Part shown: piece after piece, positions 1 to 10,243 of the stretch
Layout of the letters: every line of letters begins with the position of its first letter
How positions within the stretch are numbered: position 1 is the first letter of the stretch
NCBI GenBank assembly: GCA_016709025.1
Contig: JADJEQ010000042.1
Location: 1-19,284, forward strand
Direction of reading: 5' to 3'
DNA from: Bacteroidales bacterium
GTDB taxonomy: Bacteria; Bacteroidota; Bacteroidia; Bacteroidales; Lentimicrobiaceae
Length of the DNA: 19,284 nucleotides
Made by a program: the position numbers and the translations under genes
Notes under the pieces: generated by a model
Database searches by the model: none
What the model was told of the DNA's origin: nothing
What the model saw: only the letters and a program-made list of their open reading frames with translations

Positions 1-317
1 GCTGCAGGAGCAACTTCGGGTTGCCTGTTTCCAGGTGTTTTGGTTACCCGCAGGTTCAGATCTGACGGGTTTGGCAGCGGAGAGAATCCAATCTGAGCGA
101 CAACAAACCACTACCTTGATGGAACTTCGCGGCCCGCCACCGTAATTTTATTCAATCGCCTAACCAGCGGCATTGATGGTAAAGGGTAGCTTTGTCAGAA
201 TCCACTTCGGCGATTTCGGCGTCTTTCTACGAAGTCACCGTCTTTCACCATCCAGCACAGCCAGTTCGTACTGAAAATCGATTCTCGCGGGCTGGGCACT
301 TTAATTTCGATGATCAT
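1..317 (-). CDS. sucB: Dihydrolipoyllysine succinyltransferase (E2 of 2-oxoglutarate dehydrogenase), N-terminal part
   Basis: This is the second component of the 2-oxoglutarate dehydrogenase complex, a cytoplasmic TCA enzyme that moves the succinyl group from E1 to CoA on a lipoyl arm. The minus strand starts with MIIEIKVPSP, and hopping frames recovers the lipoyl domain, including a WLVKDGDFVE-like stretch and the lipoyl-lysine motif VDSDKATLTIN near residues 36-46. After it comes a Pro/Ala-rich linker start (QPEVAPAA) at the left edge. The start ATG is the complement of 315-317, the only one that fits the family N-terminus. At least two frameshifts break it. The gene lies directly downstream of sucA in the same direction, the usual sucAB order. 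Only about 100 of roughly 400 residues are inside the window, so the catalytic domain is not visible. Family assignment is firm; the frameshifts are probably sequence errors. Confidence 0.85.
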
Positions 318-404
318 TACGGAATATTTTATTCAGTTTTGCTGGTTCAGAATATAAGACCACTCATGCGGGGCGCAGACCATTTACATACCAGGTTTTG
401 CATT

Positions 405-3134
405 GGGGCAGTACACTCCCTGAAGGCTTTTTCAACGATTTTGCGTTGCCTTATCCCATGGAGCCTGTTAAGACCCGGTGGCCGGACTTCCGCTTTCCGG
501 GCCTTGCCTGAACCAGAATATCGGTTTCATAAGTTGCGCAGAATAAATGAGCAGGCTCCCATGTTGGCAGGCTCCTCCTGCACCCATGCGTGCCGGGTTG
601 CATTCGGATACTTCGCCAAGAACTGCTTTCACCTGCATTCTTTCGGGGAAAGGGTAGAGCTGTTCAATACGAACAATGGCTAAAACAGTTCCCCTTTGTT
701 CTTTCTTAAAGCAACTCAAAATACAATTTGCCGCTGGTAAAGATAACCCGGTTTACCTGTGCAGGATCAACTTTATCGTATCAATCACTTCTGGAAACAC
801 TCCGCTCAATTCACTCCAGCGAGATACGAGCCGGATGGCTGGGAAGGCTCTTCGGTTAGTGAATACGATCAATGGCTTGCGGAAGGGCGTTTCAACTGCC
901 TGCGCAACAAATGGAAAAAATTAGCGAAATTGGTACAATTAATTACCTGCATGTTATTCTCGGCACAAAGCGGTAAAATACTCAATGCGTCCGCTTGGTA
1001 TTTTCCGGACCCTGACCTTCATAACCATGCGGCAGAAAAGAGCGCCGGGTCGCTCATCACCGCCATTTGTCCTCGGCGCTGCTCATGTATTGATCAATGA
1101 TGATCTAGGCACCGTTGAAGAAATCACGCCGAACTAGGCTTCCCCAGATGGTAAGTGGTGCAGCGAAGCTAGGGGAATAACCGTAATCAAAACCAAGAAC
1201 ACCGTATTCTGAAAGCGGAGAATTGTAAATGTCAAAGGGAGCACAGTCTGGCTTTATGTTTTTGAGTGGTGTGTATTTTTCACTCTGAATCTTCGATAGT
1301 AAGCACTGCATGACGGTGTGAAGGTTCCCCTTTGTGAATCCTGGCCGCTGAGCCTTGCGAGATTCCTTCGTTGGGCAACAGTGTGCGTAAGCGAGCGGCT
1401 CTCCCATCGCCCAGTCAGTTTTCCGCCTGGTTGAATCGCTGGCTTTGCGATCCTGCATCAGCTTGATAAGCTTCCGGTTAAATGCCTTATCAGCAGGAAG
1501 GTCTGTTATTTTGTTGGCGATTCCGGTAAGTGGCACTGAGGGATTAACTCCGGTTTCGGGAGAACGTTCAAAATCAGCACTGACGGCCACGGATGATATT
1601 GCTCCATGTCGGGCCGAGAAAGGTGTGACGCTTTGATTTTTCACTCAGGTTGGGCTTGGCGAGGTGCTCTTCGAGAATGGAGAGCAACTTCTTTCTCCAT
1701 CCTGTCGGCATCTTCAGGGGTGATGGGAGCTTCCCCGATCAGCTTCTCAACGTACAATTGCCTGACATCCGGATGATTCTCGTTTTTTGTATAAAACAAG
1801 GTTGCATGACAAACGGGACTTGTCTCCTCGTTGTAACCATAACGGCGATAGCCTAACGGAGTCAATAAAGACGTCTTTATCAAATTTCTCGCGGTATTCC
1901 ATGGCCCAGTTCGATGGCATAAACCACTACCTCGGCATCATCGGCATTTCCATGGAAAATTGGAACTGTGGTTTTGCAAGCATCTGCAGTAGACGCTGGC
2001 TTCTAGCATCCGGGTAGTTGGTGGTGAAGCCTATCTGGTTGTTGACCGCAAGGTGAATGCGTTCCACGCCGGTTCGGTAGCCTTCGAGTTCCGACATCTG
2101 GATGAGTTAATGAACAACGCCCCGCACGGCAATGGGAAAGCATCGCCATGGATCAATACCGGAACTGCTTTGTCGGTGTTGCCGTTGAATTGCCGGTCAA
2201 TTCTGGCGCATTAATTCCACTAAACCGAGGTCCGACCGTTTCGAGGTGTGATGGGTTGGGTGCCAGGGTAAGATTAATAGATTTGCCTGAATGGGTTGGC
2301 CGTGAAAATGTGGCGCCAAGATGGTATTTCACATCCCCGAGAACAAATTCGTCGTCAAATTCCTTATTGGAGAATTCATTGAATATATATCCCGATAGAA
2401 GCCGCCCATAATATTGCCGAGGCATTCAACCGTCCGCGGTAGGGCATCCCGATCAGGAATTCCTCTGCGCCAAGGGCGGCTCCTTTCTCAATCACCGCCG
2501 TCGAGCGCCAGGATTAACGATTCTCCGCCTTCGAGCGAAAAGCGTTTTGTCCGGGAAACGGCGGCCAGAAATTTTTCAAAAATACCGACTCACTAAGCTT
2601 ACGCGGGATGGTCATTTTGAATGACTTGCTGTATTTTTGGCTCGTTTTTTTTTGCGATTCCATCCGGTTGCAGAGCCAGTGATAAATGGTTTCGTTCCGG
2701 ATGTAAGCCAAGTCCCGCCCAATCGACTGGCAGTACGTTTGCTGCAGGTGGTCGATGATCTTTGAAGAAAAGGACGGGCCCAATACCAATTTCGTTTCCT
2801 GCATGAAATACCCTTGTTCAGATCATCTTTGGTCAGCCCAAAGTTCTCAATGTCGGGCGTCGGACTGTACTTTCTGCGGGTGCGGACAGGATGGTCAGTG
2901 TGAACCGATGTCCCCGCTGACTGACGGTAACTCACGTGATAAGGTTTATAACTTTGAATTCTGGAAGGAACTGTAAGTTCTTCGTTTTTAGTTCATAGTT
3001 TTTACAGGCAAACTCAAACCTTCAAAACCGTTGCCAACCCGCTTCCACTTTAGAAGGGTCTTCAAAGGTATTGGTTGTAGAGATGCACGATAAAATCGCT
3101 CCCCACGTTCGACAGGTAAAGAGAATTTATCCAG
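405..3134 (-). CDS. sucA: 2-oxoglutarate dehydrogenase E1 component, multiply frameshifted
   Basis: This is the thiamine-diphosphate decarboxylase subunit of the 2-oxoglutarate dehydrogenase complex (2-oxoglutarate to succinyl-CoA with E2 and E3). Pieces appear in the expected order on the minus strand. The N-terminus DKFS...HLYNQY...GWQRFF lies near 3010-3134, and TYCQSIG at about 2720. GDVKYHLG and LTLAPNPSHLE are at about 2230-2345, and HGDA with the NNQIGFTTNYPDA region at about 1990-2160. GYRRYGYNE is near 1835-1860, the FANGAQ-IIIDQY region near 1090-1130, and VAIVRIEQLYPFPE near 640-680, ending in RPESGSPATGS. The span of about 910 codons matches the family (900-950). The start codon reads CTG in place of an expected ATG at 3134, and the stop is not resolved (about 400-415). 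More than a dozen indels break it. The next gene, sucB, starts about 90 bases downstream. The assignment is firm; integrity is doubtful because of probable sequence error. Confidence 0.88.
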
Positions 3135-3179
3135 TTTCAATTGGTTGGTTGAAGCGCAGTTGTTGCAAATAGTTCAAAG

Positions 3180-3199
3180 GCAGGTTATTCCGAACCTGC
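3180..3199. repeat. Short inverted repeat upstream of sucA
   Basis: A perfect 7-base inverted repeat (GCAGGTT and AACCTGC) with a 6-base spacer lies about 45 bases before the inferred sucA start and downstream of the ferredoxin terminator. It could be an operator or a 5'-leader hairpin of sucAB. The poor local base accuracy makes this uncertain. Confidence 0.35.
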
Positions 3200-3245
3200 A
3201 CTAACAAGCAATCATAAAATAATAAAGTTTCCGCTTTGTTGGATG

Positions 3246-3273
3246 ATAAAAAGCCCCGCTGAATGCGGAGCTT
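3246..3273 (-). terminator. Rho-independent terminator of the ferredoxin gene
   Basis: Read on the minus strand, a 9-base stem with one mismatch (AAGCTCCGC, loop ATTCA, GCGGGGCTT) is followed by TTTTTATC. It sits about 35 bases after the ferredoxin stop and before the sucA start, so it separates the ferredoxin transcript from sucAB. Confidence 0.75.
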
Positions 3274-3306
3274 AAATCGACCCACAAGCATTGCTGCCTA
3301 TGCAAA

Positions 3307-3466
3307 TTAGTTAGCTTCAACCGGGCAAACATCGGCACATGAACCACAGTCATTGAAAACATCCGGATCAATTTTATAGATATCTCCTTCTGAAATCGCG
3401 TCAACGGGACATTCATCAATGCCCAGGTGCCGCAAGCTGTATGATCATCTGAAATTACGTGGCCAT
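3307..3466 (-). CDS. 2[4Fe-4S] ferredoxin
   Basis: This is a small cytoplasmic electron carrier of about 55 residues. Correcting a few one-base indels gives an N-terminus ending in VISDD, then a CGTC-type cysteine cluster followed by ECPVDAIS, then DIYKIDPDV, then DCGSCADVCPVEAN and a TAA stop at 3307-3309. These are the two CxxCxxCxxxCP clusters of bacterial-type ferredoxins; one or two cysteines of each cluster are altered in the raw sequence (GTW where GTC is expected, VFND where VCTD is expected). The start ATG is the complement of 3464-3466. It is divergent from korAB across about 300 bases and ends in its own hairpin terminator. A role as electron acceptor for the adjacent KorAB is an inference from position. 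The assignment is strong despite the frameshifts. Confidence 0.85.
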
Positions 3467-3767
3467 GGCTATTTTGTTTGATTAATATGTTTAAAGTATC
3501 CAATCTTCTCGCTGCACCAAATATATACCATATTCTGCAAATATTCGTCTTATTCTTTATTTTTAAACGTGGTCTAAATAAGGGTTGTTTCGGGATGAGG
3601 ATAAATTATTAAAAACTAATGATGCCTGCATATAGAAATAAATACAACAATCAGTTGCCAGACAACAAATATTTCCTGTCAACCCATGTTTTGGTAGTGG
3701 TTAAAAATTAACTTTGCCACCTGAAGTAAATCAACCTCCTAATAATCATAGGTAAAAACAAAAAGTA
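3467..3767. promoter_or_regulatory. Divergent intergenic region between ferredoxin and korA
   Basis: This AT-rich stretch of 301 bases lies between two divergent genes and must hold both promoters. I see no additional coding frame in it. One recognisable Bacteroidota -7 box is listed separately for korA; the ferredoxin promoter is not evident by eye. Confidence 0.6.
3690..3716 (+). promoter_or_regulatory. korA: Putative Bacteroidota-type promoter of korAB
   Basis: TAACTTTG at 3709-3716 fits the TAnnTTTG -7 element used by the Bacteroidota primary sigma factor. A TTTG at 3690-3693 could be the -33 element, though the 15-base gap is a little short, which an indel could explain. It lies about 50 bases before the korA start. 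Confidence 0.4.
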
Positions 3768-5631
3768 ATGTCATTCAGCGCGACAGAAGTTGTCGTAAAG
3801 TTTGTGGGAGACTCAGGCGATGGTATGCAACCCTCAGGCACCTTGTTCTCGGACACTGCTGCCCTTACGGGTAGCGCCAGCCACAGCTACTGTTTCCCGA
3901 TTATCCCGCTGAAATCAGGGCGCCGCAAAATACCATCGCGAGGTGTTTCCGGATTTCAGGTTCATGTTCAGTGCAAAGAAGATTGAAACCACCATTGACC
4001 TGTGCGACGTGCTGGTTGCTATGAATCCTGCCTCACTCAAATCATGAATCTTAAATGGGCAAAACTGGAGCTACCATCATTACCGATGAAGATGCGTATG
4101 ACGAATCCGCACTGAAAAGTCGGAAGCTATGCAGGAAATCCGCTTGAAAACGACGTTTTCGGCTGCTAACCTCGTTAAAGCCCCGATTACTACCCTTACC
4201 CGGGCAGTTGGTGAGGACCTTGCTGGTAATATAACAAAACATACCCAGCTGACCGGAGCAAGAATATATTTGCTTTGGGAATGGTTTACCATCTTTTTGG
4301 ATGGAGTTTCGATAGTACATTCATTTCTTTAGTAAAAAGTTTAAAATAAACCGGAGATTGTTGCTCTTAACAAGGCTGCACTCGAAGCTGGTTATAATTA
4401 TACCGAAACAGTAGAAGCCTGGCTTCAGTGTACCAGGTTTCAAAGGCTCAGATGGAACCAGGCCGGTACCGCAATATTACCCCGGAAATATTGCCACTGC
4501 GAGGGTTTTCTGGCGGCATCAGAGCGTTCCAGGAGACCTTTGTTTCTGGGTTCATATCCTATCACACCGGCTACCAGAAATCCTGATCGAACTTATCGAA
4601 GTACAAATCGCTGGGAGCAAAAGTGTTTCAGGCCGAAGACGAGATTGCCGGTGTCTGTTCAGCGATAGGCACAAGTTACAGCCGGTTCATTAGCTCTCAC
4701 TACGACCTCTGGCCTGGTTTTTCGTCTGAAAAGTGAGGCCCCATCTGGACCCGGCAGTATTGACCGAACTTCCTCTTGGTTATTGTAAATGTTCAGCGTA
4801 GGTCCGTCCAAGTACGGGTTTACCTACCAAAGCGGAACAAAGTGACCTTGATCGGGCGTTATTCGGACGAACGAGGCACCTCCGGTGGTGGTCTTGCCAC
4901 TTCCTCTGCCGAATAGCTTTCCACTTTGCTTACAAGGCGGCTAAAATAGCTTTGGAACATATGACACCGGTAATTTTACTTACTGATGGCTACCTGAGTA
5001 ACGGTTCGCAGTTATTTCACGCATCCCAAAAGTAGTGGATCTACCTTCCATTACTCCGCCTATTGCCGAAGCTAACGATAAGGACTACAAGCCTTACAAA
5101 CGCGATCCTGAGACTCTGTCGCGTAAATGGGGCAATCCCTGGAACCAGAAGGACTACGTCACAGGGTAGGAGGATTGAGAAGAAGATGTTTCAGGTAATG
5201 TTTTAACTGACCCTGCTCAATCACCAGTAAATGACAGATTTGCGCGAAGCAAAAGTTCAGAAAGTGGCAAATTACATGTTCCCGGGCAGGGAAATTAACG
5301 GCCAAAAGCCCAGGGGACGTTGCTTGAAGAGCTGAGGAGGTACGCTGGAACCGTATGGAGCAGTGGAAGAACTACAGAAACAAGGTAAAAAAATCAAACA
5401 TGCACACTTTAACTATATTATGCCATGCCAAAAAACACACCTGAAGTGTTGAAGGGGTTCAAAAAATTCTGGTTTGTAGACTTAATAGCTGGGCAGTTTG
5501 TGAACTACCTGAAGATGACACAACCTGCTTCATGATTACCAGGCAGTTCAATAAGTTATGGGCTGCCCGTTTACCGTCGCCAGATCGGCCAGGTTCTAAG
5601 TTTAACGGAAATTGTTGAGGAGAAAGATTAG
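3768..5631 (+). CDS. korA: 2-oxoglutarate:ferredoxin oxidoreductase, alpha subunit (gamma-alpha fusion), frameshifted
   Basis: Together with KorB this enzyme oxidises 2-oxoglutarate and CoA to succinyl-CoA and CO2, reducing ferredoxin; it is reversible and can carboxylate. The N-terminal gamma domain begins MSFSATEVVVKFVGDSGDGM with the GDSGDGMQ motif at residues 15-22, followed by VSGFQVHVQCKE and TTIDLCDVLVAMNPAS. The alpha domain starts near 4540 with GSYPITPA, then KVFQAEDEIAGVCSAIG, TSGPG, and ILLTDGYLSNGSQ near 4970. The C-terminus reads RQFNKVMG...LTEIVEEKD before a TAG at 5629-5631. The total of about 621 codons equals the fused family length. At least ten indels interrupt it. korB follows after 28 bases. 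The fused gamma-alpha layout and partner KorB separate it from one-chain pyruvate:ferredoxin oxidoreductases; a related 2-oxoacid substrate cannot be fully excluded. Confidence 0.88.
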
Positions 5632-5659
5632 TCTGAATTTCAACAGACCTAATTTAACC

Positions 5660-6665
5660 ATGGGGAAGTTCGTTTCAATGGGTACTTATCAAGTAAGATT
5701 TCGTAAGCGACCAGATGGTAAATGGTGCCGGGTTGTGGTGTCACGCCCATACTTGCCGCCGTGGCTAACGTATTTCCGAAAATAGGATACCCTAAGGAGA
5801 ATTCATGTTGGTCTCCGGAATCGGATGCTCCTCAAGGTTTCCGTATTACGTAAGTACGTACGGTATTCATGGCATTCACGGACGTGCCGAACCCATCGCG
5901 TCGGGTATCAAAATTGCAAGTCCGAACCTCAGTGTTTGGATAGTAACTGGCGACGGTGACTCAATGCCCATCGGGGTAACCATTTTATCCATATTATCCG
6001 CCGTAACATCGATGTGAATATTATGTTGTTTAACAATCAGATTTGGTCTTACAAAAGGCCAATGTTCTCCGACCACACCCATAGGAAGTATTACCAAAAC
6101 TTCTCCCCAAGGAACCATTGAGCATCCGTTCAATCCGGGTGAACTGGTACTCGGGCGCAGAGTACTTTCTTTGCACGCTCAGTAGATACCAACGTCAGGT
6201 TGATGACAGAAGTAATGTTTGAAGCGGCCCGGCACGATGGAACTTCAGTAGTTGAAATTTTACAGAACTGCATCATTTTCGCCGATAAAACCCCATGCCG
6301 TTACAAATAAGGAGGTTCGTGATGGTGCGTCAGATACAACTGAGAAATGGGGAACCTCTGATCTTTGGAAGAAATCAAGGATCAAAGGTATCCGTTTAAC
6401 GGAACACGACTGGGTAACCATAGGCGAAAATGGAATCACAGAAGACGATCTTCTCGTTCACGATTCATATCAGCAGGATCGGGATTGCACCTGATGCTGG
6501 CCAAAATGGCTTATCCGCATTTTCCGGTAGCCTGGGTGTAATCCGCGCTGCCATGTATCCAACCTACGATGATATGGTGGAAGAGCAAATTTCTTATGCC
6601 AAGGTCAATTCAAAATTAAAAATGTTGACGTTTGTTAAACTGCGGCGATACAGGAGATTAAATAA
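5660..6665 (+). CDS. korB: 2-oxoglutarate:ferredoxin oxidoreductase, beta subunit, frameshifted
   Basis: This is the thiamine-diphosphate and 4Fe-4S subunit that pairs with KorA. Hopping frames gives VKWCPGCGDHAILAAVANVF near 5715-5780 (cysteine pair for the cluster) and then LVSGIGCSSRFPYYVSTYGI with a third cluster cysteine. IHGRAEPIASGIKIASP follows. The ThDP/Mg motif GDGDSMPIGGNHFIHIIRRN is near 5951-6010, followed by LFNNQI. Later come SPQGTIEHPFNPGELVLGA, EVMFEAARHDGTSVVEILQN, TIGENGITEDDLLVHD, and the end TYDDMVEEQISYAK with a TAA at 6663-6665. The span of about 335 codons is normal for KorB. The ATG at 5660 is the only one that fits the family start. Several indels break it, including one right after the GDGD motif. 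It is the second and last gene of the korAB unit and a strong hairpin follows within 20 bases. Confidence 0.88.
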
Positions 6666-6684
6666 ATTCCGGCTATGTCACTCA

Positions 6685-6724
6685 AAAACAGGCCTGCTTT
6701 CTTCGTTGAAGGCAGGCCTGTTTT
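6685..6724 (+). terminator. Strong hairpin terminator between korB and the convergent antiporter gene
   Basis: A perfect 13-base stem (AAAACAGGCCTGC with GCAGGCCTGTTTT) and a 14-base loop begins 20 bases after the korB stop. The A-run on one side and T-run on the other make it able to act in both directions, which fits the convergent gene arrangement. Its perfect pairing in an otherwise error-rich stretch shows that not all of the region is damaged. Confidence 0.88.
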
Positions 6725-6872
6725 ATTATGATAAGTATATTGTTATCCCACCACTTCCGGGTTTCTCTACGTAAAGCTGCTATGAGTAGTGACCGACTGA
6801 TAATCACTTCATTGTCAAGTTACCTGAAAGCAGTTTAAAGTCAATCACGTGCAAATTGTGCCTGAACCTGTT

Positions 6873-9192
6873 TCAGACTCTGTTTACCAGATAAGTTTGC
6901 TTTAATAAGTCTGATTTATTCAGCGTGCTACTTTCTTTCAAAATTAGTGTTGATGGAATATCAGACAGCCAGAGACTTTTACGAGTCCACTAATTAACAA
7001 CTTTCAATACTCACAATCGTAGTTTTTGACCACTTAGAAACTCTTTGTCTAAAATCTTTTCTTTAAGAACATTGATATGGTTAGAGGCGCTTTTGTTCAG
7101 TAGCTTTCTGATTTTTTTCTCTTTTAATTCAGGATTGTTTTGATTTTTCCTGAAACATCCGTCATTATAATTGTGATTCTGAGTTGTTTATGAGTTTTGG
7201 GCAAATTGAATTAAAAGTGTCAAACTCCGAAAAATGAAGATAAAAACTGTTTCAGCACTCAAAAATTCTTGTCTATAAGAACACCTACCGGCACTTTGCT
7301 TTTGTTTAAAATATTCCGGGTTCTTTCATCGAATGGAGAGTTTTCAAACAGACTTTCACTACCTGTGCCAGTTGAGTAATTTTTCAGGATTGATAAATCG
7401 GGTAGTAAAGCCTAATATTTTCCCGAACAGACTTCCTTCAAAAAATAGGTGCCCTATACCGATAAGTAGTAAATCATAATCACCTGTGTTGGCAACTCCC
7501 TTGATTTCACAATTCAATGTCATTAGATACTTTAAACAACAGTGGTAATTTCCTGATATAAGTTTTCCGATTCTTCAATGACCGGAGCAAAACTATCTTT
7601 TTCGTATTCCGCTATATTGTCGTGATGCAATTCATTTGTAGGTGAAAGGTGCATTGCAGTTATAGCAGCATTTCCATTGAGCTTTCTTATAAAACTATGA
7701 CTAATCTCAAAAGTGATTTGCCACGTTGAGGATTAGCGAATGGGAGCAACACCTTATACTTGTTAATTTGACTAATTTCCTGCAGTTTTTTCTTATTTTG
7801 TCTTGAAAGCCCAATTAATTAAATCAAAGCGGGACCTGTCATAAAAGTGATTACTAAGGCCATTATCACCATAATAGTAAAAATCTAAGGTGTCAAAACG
7901 CCAAGGTCATAGCCTATATTCAGTACCACCAACTCCATCAAGCCTCCTTGTTCATCAATGCTCCGATGGTCAAACTATCTTTCCAGGTTTGCCCGACAAA
8001 TTTGGCTATGGCACTACCGATAGAAATTTCCCGATTACTGCTAGGATAATAAGTTAAACCTATAACTTTCCACAGATACGGATCGTTGAGCAGTCCGATT
8101 TCTATTTCACCAACCCTGTGAAAACAAAGAATAGAGGAAGTAAATGAAACCAGTACCACGTCTTCTACCTTTTCGGTAAATATATTTCTGAACTTAACGT
8201 TATCCGGCATTGGGCCACCTGCCGCCGTGCTCCAAAAAGTACGTAGATGCAGAAGCCTTCCAATAAACATAAGATGAAATTATTAATGTCAAAAGAAAAT
8301 TGCTACAATTGGTTTGTAAAACTTTCTTTGGTGTAATGCAAGTTCCAGTTCAGGTTAAAAATGGGCGAACCACTTTAATCATCATCAATACATAAATAAC
8401 GGCCAAAGCAATAATAAACAATGCGCTCACAAATAGACCTGCTTACAATAGCAATCACCGCAGCCAATAAACTCCATGCGGTTATATCGTCAGCAGCAGC
8501 ACAGGTGATTACAACTGTTTCCACTAATGTCTGTTTGTGCAGCCCCCTTTCCTGAACAATTCTTGCCAAAACAAGAGAGGCAGTTATACTCGGTGCAATT
8601 CTAAAAGAAAGCGCAAACGAAATGAATTGGACACCTGTTTGGAGCAAATGAGCAGTGATATATAAAATATAAGCAAGCCCATCCCCAGGGAAAAAGGAAT
8701 AATGATACTTGCATGGCTTATCTGAACCGCGTCATGGGCTTTGCTTTTAAGGACTTTTAGGTCTAATTCCATCCCAATGATGAACATAAATAGAATCAAA
8801 CCTATTTGACTCAAAAGTATAAATTCCCAATGAAAGTAGTAAAACAGCGTTGCGGAAAATTCAGAAATACATCCCAATTAGAGATAGGACCTAAAACAAT
8901 ACCTGCAATAATTTCACCGATAACAGTTGGCTGGCCAATCTTTTGCAAATCCACCCGAAAAACCTTGCTACTAAAATTATGGTAACAATTTGTGCCAACA
9001 GGATAGCCAATGGGTGTATTCTAAATTATGGACAAGCAGATCGGAGCTCTCGCCATTTGTGTTTCTTTCTGTTTCAGGAATTTTTATATTTCTTCCTTGT
9101 TCTAATTTAGCCCCAAACGTACAATCAATACATCAATGCGGTAAAACCGCCGATAACGCCAACATAAAAATGCGATTTCTAAACTTTTGCAT
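6873..9192 (-). CDS. CPA2 cation:proton antiporter with C-terminal universal-stress-like domain, frameshifted
   Basis: This is an inner-membrane Na+(K+)/H+ exchanger of the CPA2 family. The start (ATG complement of 9190-9192) reads MQKFRNRIF, then a first membrane segment and an extracytoplasmic linker with KIPETERN. The exchanger domain follows: ARFFGWICKK, GQPTVIGEIIAGIVLGP, LSQIGLILFMFIIGMELDL, SHASIIIPFSLGMGL, SITAFPVLARIVQERGL, VITCAAADDITAW (the Asp pair of the ion site), VEDVALVLLLPLFF and WKDSLTIGALMN. The tail from about 7780 leftwards is soluble and Usp-like (VLLPFANPQRGKSLLRL, AITAMHLSPTNEL, YDLLLIGIG, ENSPFDERTR, KVPVGVLIDK), ending SDIPSTLILK. The span of about 770 codons matches Bacteroidota proteins of this type. 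Many indels occur. A 177-base gap separates it from the upstream TIM-barrel gene on the same strand. Ion preference cannot be told. Confidence 0.85.
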
Positions 9193-9369
9193 GTCGTTTA
9201 TTTTGTTTGTCACGTAAACCTAACCAAAACATATGGGCCATCTGCCATTTTCCGTTGATGCTTTTACAAGGCCGTATGGTCAGATTTGAATAGTCAAATT
9301 TTATAACGGTAGGTGAATCCATACCAATTCTTTGTCTCCTGCCTTCAAACATGATTGCATTACATTCAA

Positions 9370-9865
9370 TTAAAATGGTTTAATGTTTTTCAATTTATTG
9401 TACCCCGCTCTGTACTGATTCATAATTGTTTTGAACAATTCGCCGCTTGATGGTGGTGTAAGAACAATAGCATCTGCTCCTGAATCGATTGATAATTCCG
9501 ACACTATCGATAGTTTTGCCACCCTTGGCGGGTATTGAATAACAAGGTGCAGCATAGTTTTATGTATTCAATAAGTGAAGCAGTTTCGGAAACCACCTGT
9601 TACATGGAAAATATCTACTCGGCGTTTACTCTGTCACGGAAAGAAAATTCCTTGACGGATACACTTGAGACCAGTGGAATATTTACTTTTTGCGTTTTAT
9701 TGCTTCAATGTACTTGTTCTTATAGGGCTGATTCACAATGATGGCAGCAACCAACATCTCCATCGGCTGAAATTGCCATTTCAATGGAAACCCTTCAGCA
9801 ACTGTCATGCCACCACCTACACCACAAATTACAGGTTTCTCTGAGAATTCAATTAAGGCTTTCAT
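9370..9865 (-). CDS. TIM-barrel-like protein (family often labelled 'hydrolase'), frameshifted
   Basis: The product is about 165 residues with the pattern of a small phosphate-binding (beta/alpha) barrel. It opens SEKPVICGVGGGMTVAEG, continues VNIPLVSSVVSVKE (a strand-loop repeat), DRVNAGVDIFHVTGG, and ends GGKTIDSV...SGADAIVLTPPSSGELFKTIMNQYR before a TAA at 9370-9372. The glycine-rich loops at residues 13-18 and the ATGG-like loop resemble the phosphate sites of ThiG/IGPS-type barrels. I recall database relatives carrying only the generic name 'hydrolase', so no reaction is assigned. The start ATG is the complement of 9863-9865. Two or three indels occur. It stands on the same strand between the LytTR regulator and the antiporter, suggesting a shared unit, but no partner or substrate can be read from this. 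Confidence 0.68.
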
Positions 9866-10243
9866 TATACTTTAGAAGGGTAAAAAGGATAAACTGCTAA
9901 AACAGCATCAGCGTCACTGTTTTAAATCAAAGCCATATCTATGGAAAATATCAAGGATTTGATTGTCGAATAAGCTAGTGATATTCCATTACACATCTTT
10001 TAGCAATCAATAAAGATTTATACTTGATTTTTTTCGATTTCAATTTGATATCGAAAAGAGAATAAGAAAAGAGTTGTTTTCCTCCTTACCGATTCCCAAA
10101 ATAGATTTTATTTTGATATCTTGCATTCATGGTAATTTAGAAATACCATACAAAGATGCAGATTTATCAAAGGTAAAACTTTGACTGTGAATCGGCTAAT
10201 GAAATGTAACAAGACAGAAAGAAGTATATAACAAATCAGATTT
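9866..10243. other. AT-rich intergenic region without recognised gene
   Basis: These 378 bases between the response regulator stop and the TIM-barrel start contain no frame with family-like sequence. They are very AT-rich and presumably hold the promoter of the TIM-barrel/antiporter unit; LytTR proteins bind such upstream repeats, but I could not identify a convincing direct-repeat pair. Confidence 0.5.

Noticed and set aside
192..683. A plus-strand open frame of 163 codons
   Set aside because: It lies opposite the sucA 3' end and sucB start, whose minus-strand reading matches known families closely; the plus frame has no family-like motif.
3768..6665. Pyruvate:ferredoxin oxidoreductase
   Set aside because: The gamma-alpha fusion plus separate beta subunit, the lengths (about 621 and 335 codons) and the motifs fit the two-subunit 2-oxoglutarate type rather than the single-chain ~1200-residue pyruvate enzyme.
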